5,471 nucleotides of DNA from NCBI GenBank assembly GCA_045642205.1, contig JAZUIK010000035.1:1-5471 (forward strand), given 5' to 3'. Position 1 is the stretch's first letter; every line of letters begins with the position of its first letter. Below the pieces are notes generated by a model that ran no database searches, had not been told where the DNA came from, and was given only the letters and a program-made list of their open reading frames with translations. A program made the position numbers and the translations under genes. The stretch comes from RUG760 sp045642205 (GTDB lineage: Bacteria; Bacillota; Clostridia; Lachnospirales; Bianqueaceae). Shown here in pieces: positions 5,397-5,471 of the stretch.

Positions 5397-5471
5397 AAAT
5401 GATCTGTGATACGGATATGAAACACTTGTTTTAGGGTTTCTTTTTTCAGGATTCTATGATAAAGTAGATTC
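5397..5471. other. A+T-rich right end without a confident gene
   Basis: These 75 bases after the guaA terminator contain no plus-strand reading frame of useful length. The minus strand is open in one frame from the right edge to a TAA at 5363-5365 inside the terminator loop (35 codons). That could be the tail of a convergent gene, but such a frame is also expected by chance. A TATGAT box at 5455-5460 lacks a partner -35 at proper spacing. Confidence 0.3.

Noticed and set aside
5426..5460. Promoter TTGTTT ... TATGAT at the right end
   Set aside because: The spacing between the boxes is 23 bases, too long, and no better -35 lies at 16-18 bases.
1..5471. CRISPR arrays, tRNA or rRNA genes, insertion sequences, attachment sites
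   Set aside because: No regularly spaced repeats, cloverleaf-like sequences, transposase motifs or terminal repeats with target duplications were seen.

Overview
The window looks like ordinary chromosomal DNA from an anaerobic Firmicute, probably class Clostridia and perhaps a Lachnospiraceae-like lineage. I infer this from protein style (an M3 oligoendopeptidase, a radical SAM/SPASM protein and an Old Yellow Enzyme-type reductase), AGGAG-type ribosome binding sites, TTGnnn-17-TATAnT-type promoters and a base composition near 50% GC judged by eye. No database search was possible, so the taxon is an inference.

Layout. Positions 1-3504 hold four genes on the minus strand, read from right to left: an M3-family oligoendopeptidase (3504-1825), a radical SAM/SPASM protein starting at GTG one base after the peptidase stop (1823-963), an 81-residue Lar-like zinc-ribbon protein (903-658), and the N-terminal 199 residues of an NADH:flavin oxidoreductase that runs off the left edge (598-1). 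The gaps are 1, 59 and 59 bases with no visible terminator, so they probably form one operon. Positions 3505-3778 are a 274-base divergent intergenic region. It holds one good sigma-A-type promoter facing each way, a perfect 16-bp palindrome between them, a small hairpin in the peptidase leader and a larger hairpin in the guaA leader. Positions 3779-5329 encode a complete GMP synthase (guaA, 516 residues) on the plus strand. It is followed by a long, probably bidirectional terminator (5331-5396) and about 75 bases of A+T-rich sequence with no confident gene.

How the genes relate. GuaA makes the last step of GMP synthesis and is a stand-alone housekeeping gene here. The leftward operon combines intracellular peptide breakdown with three proteins of unknown specific role: a 4Fe-4S radical enzyme, a small cysteine-rich protein and a flavin ene-reductase. 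The association of a peptidase with a SPASM protein could suggest peptide modification, but no precursor peptide is visible, so this remains a weak hypothesis.

I did not find a convincing new system. The items most worth a second look are the palindrome between the divergent promoters, the guaA leader hairpin in the absence of a recognisable purine riboswitch, and the unusual content of the four-gene operon.
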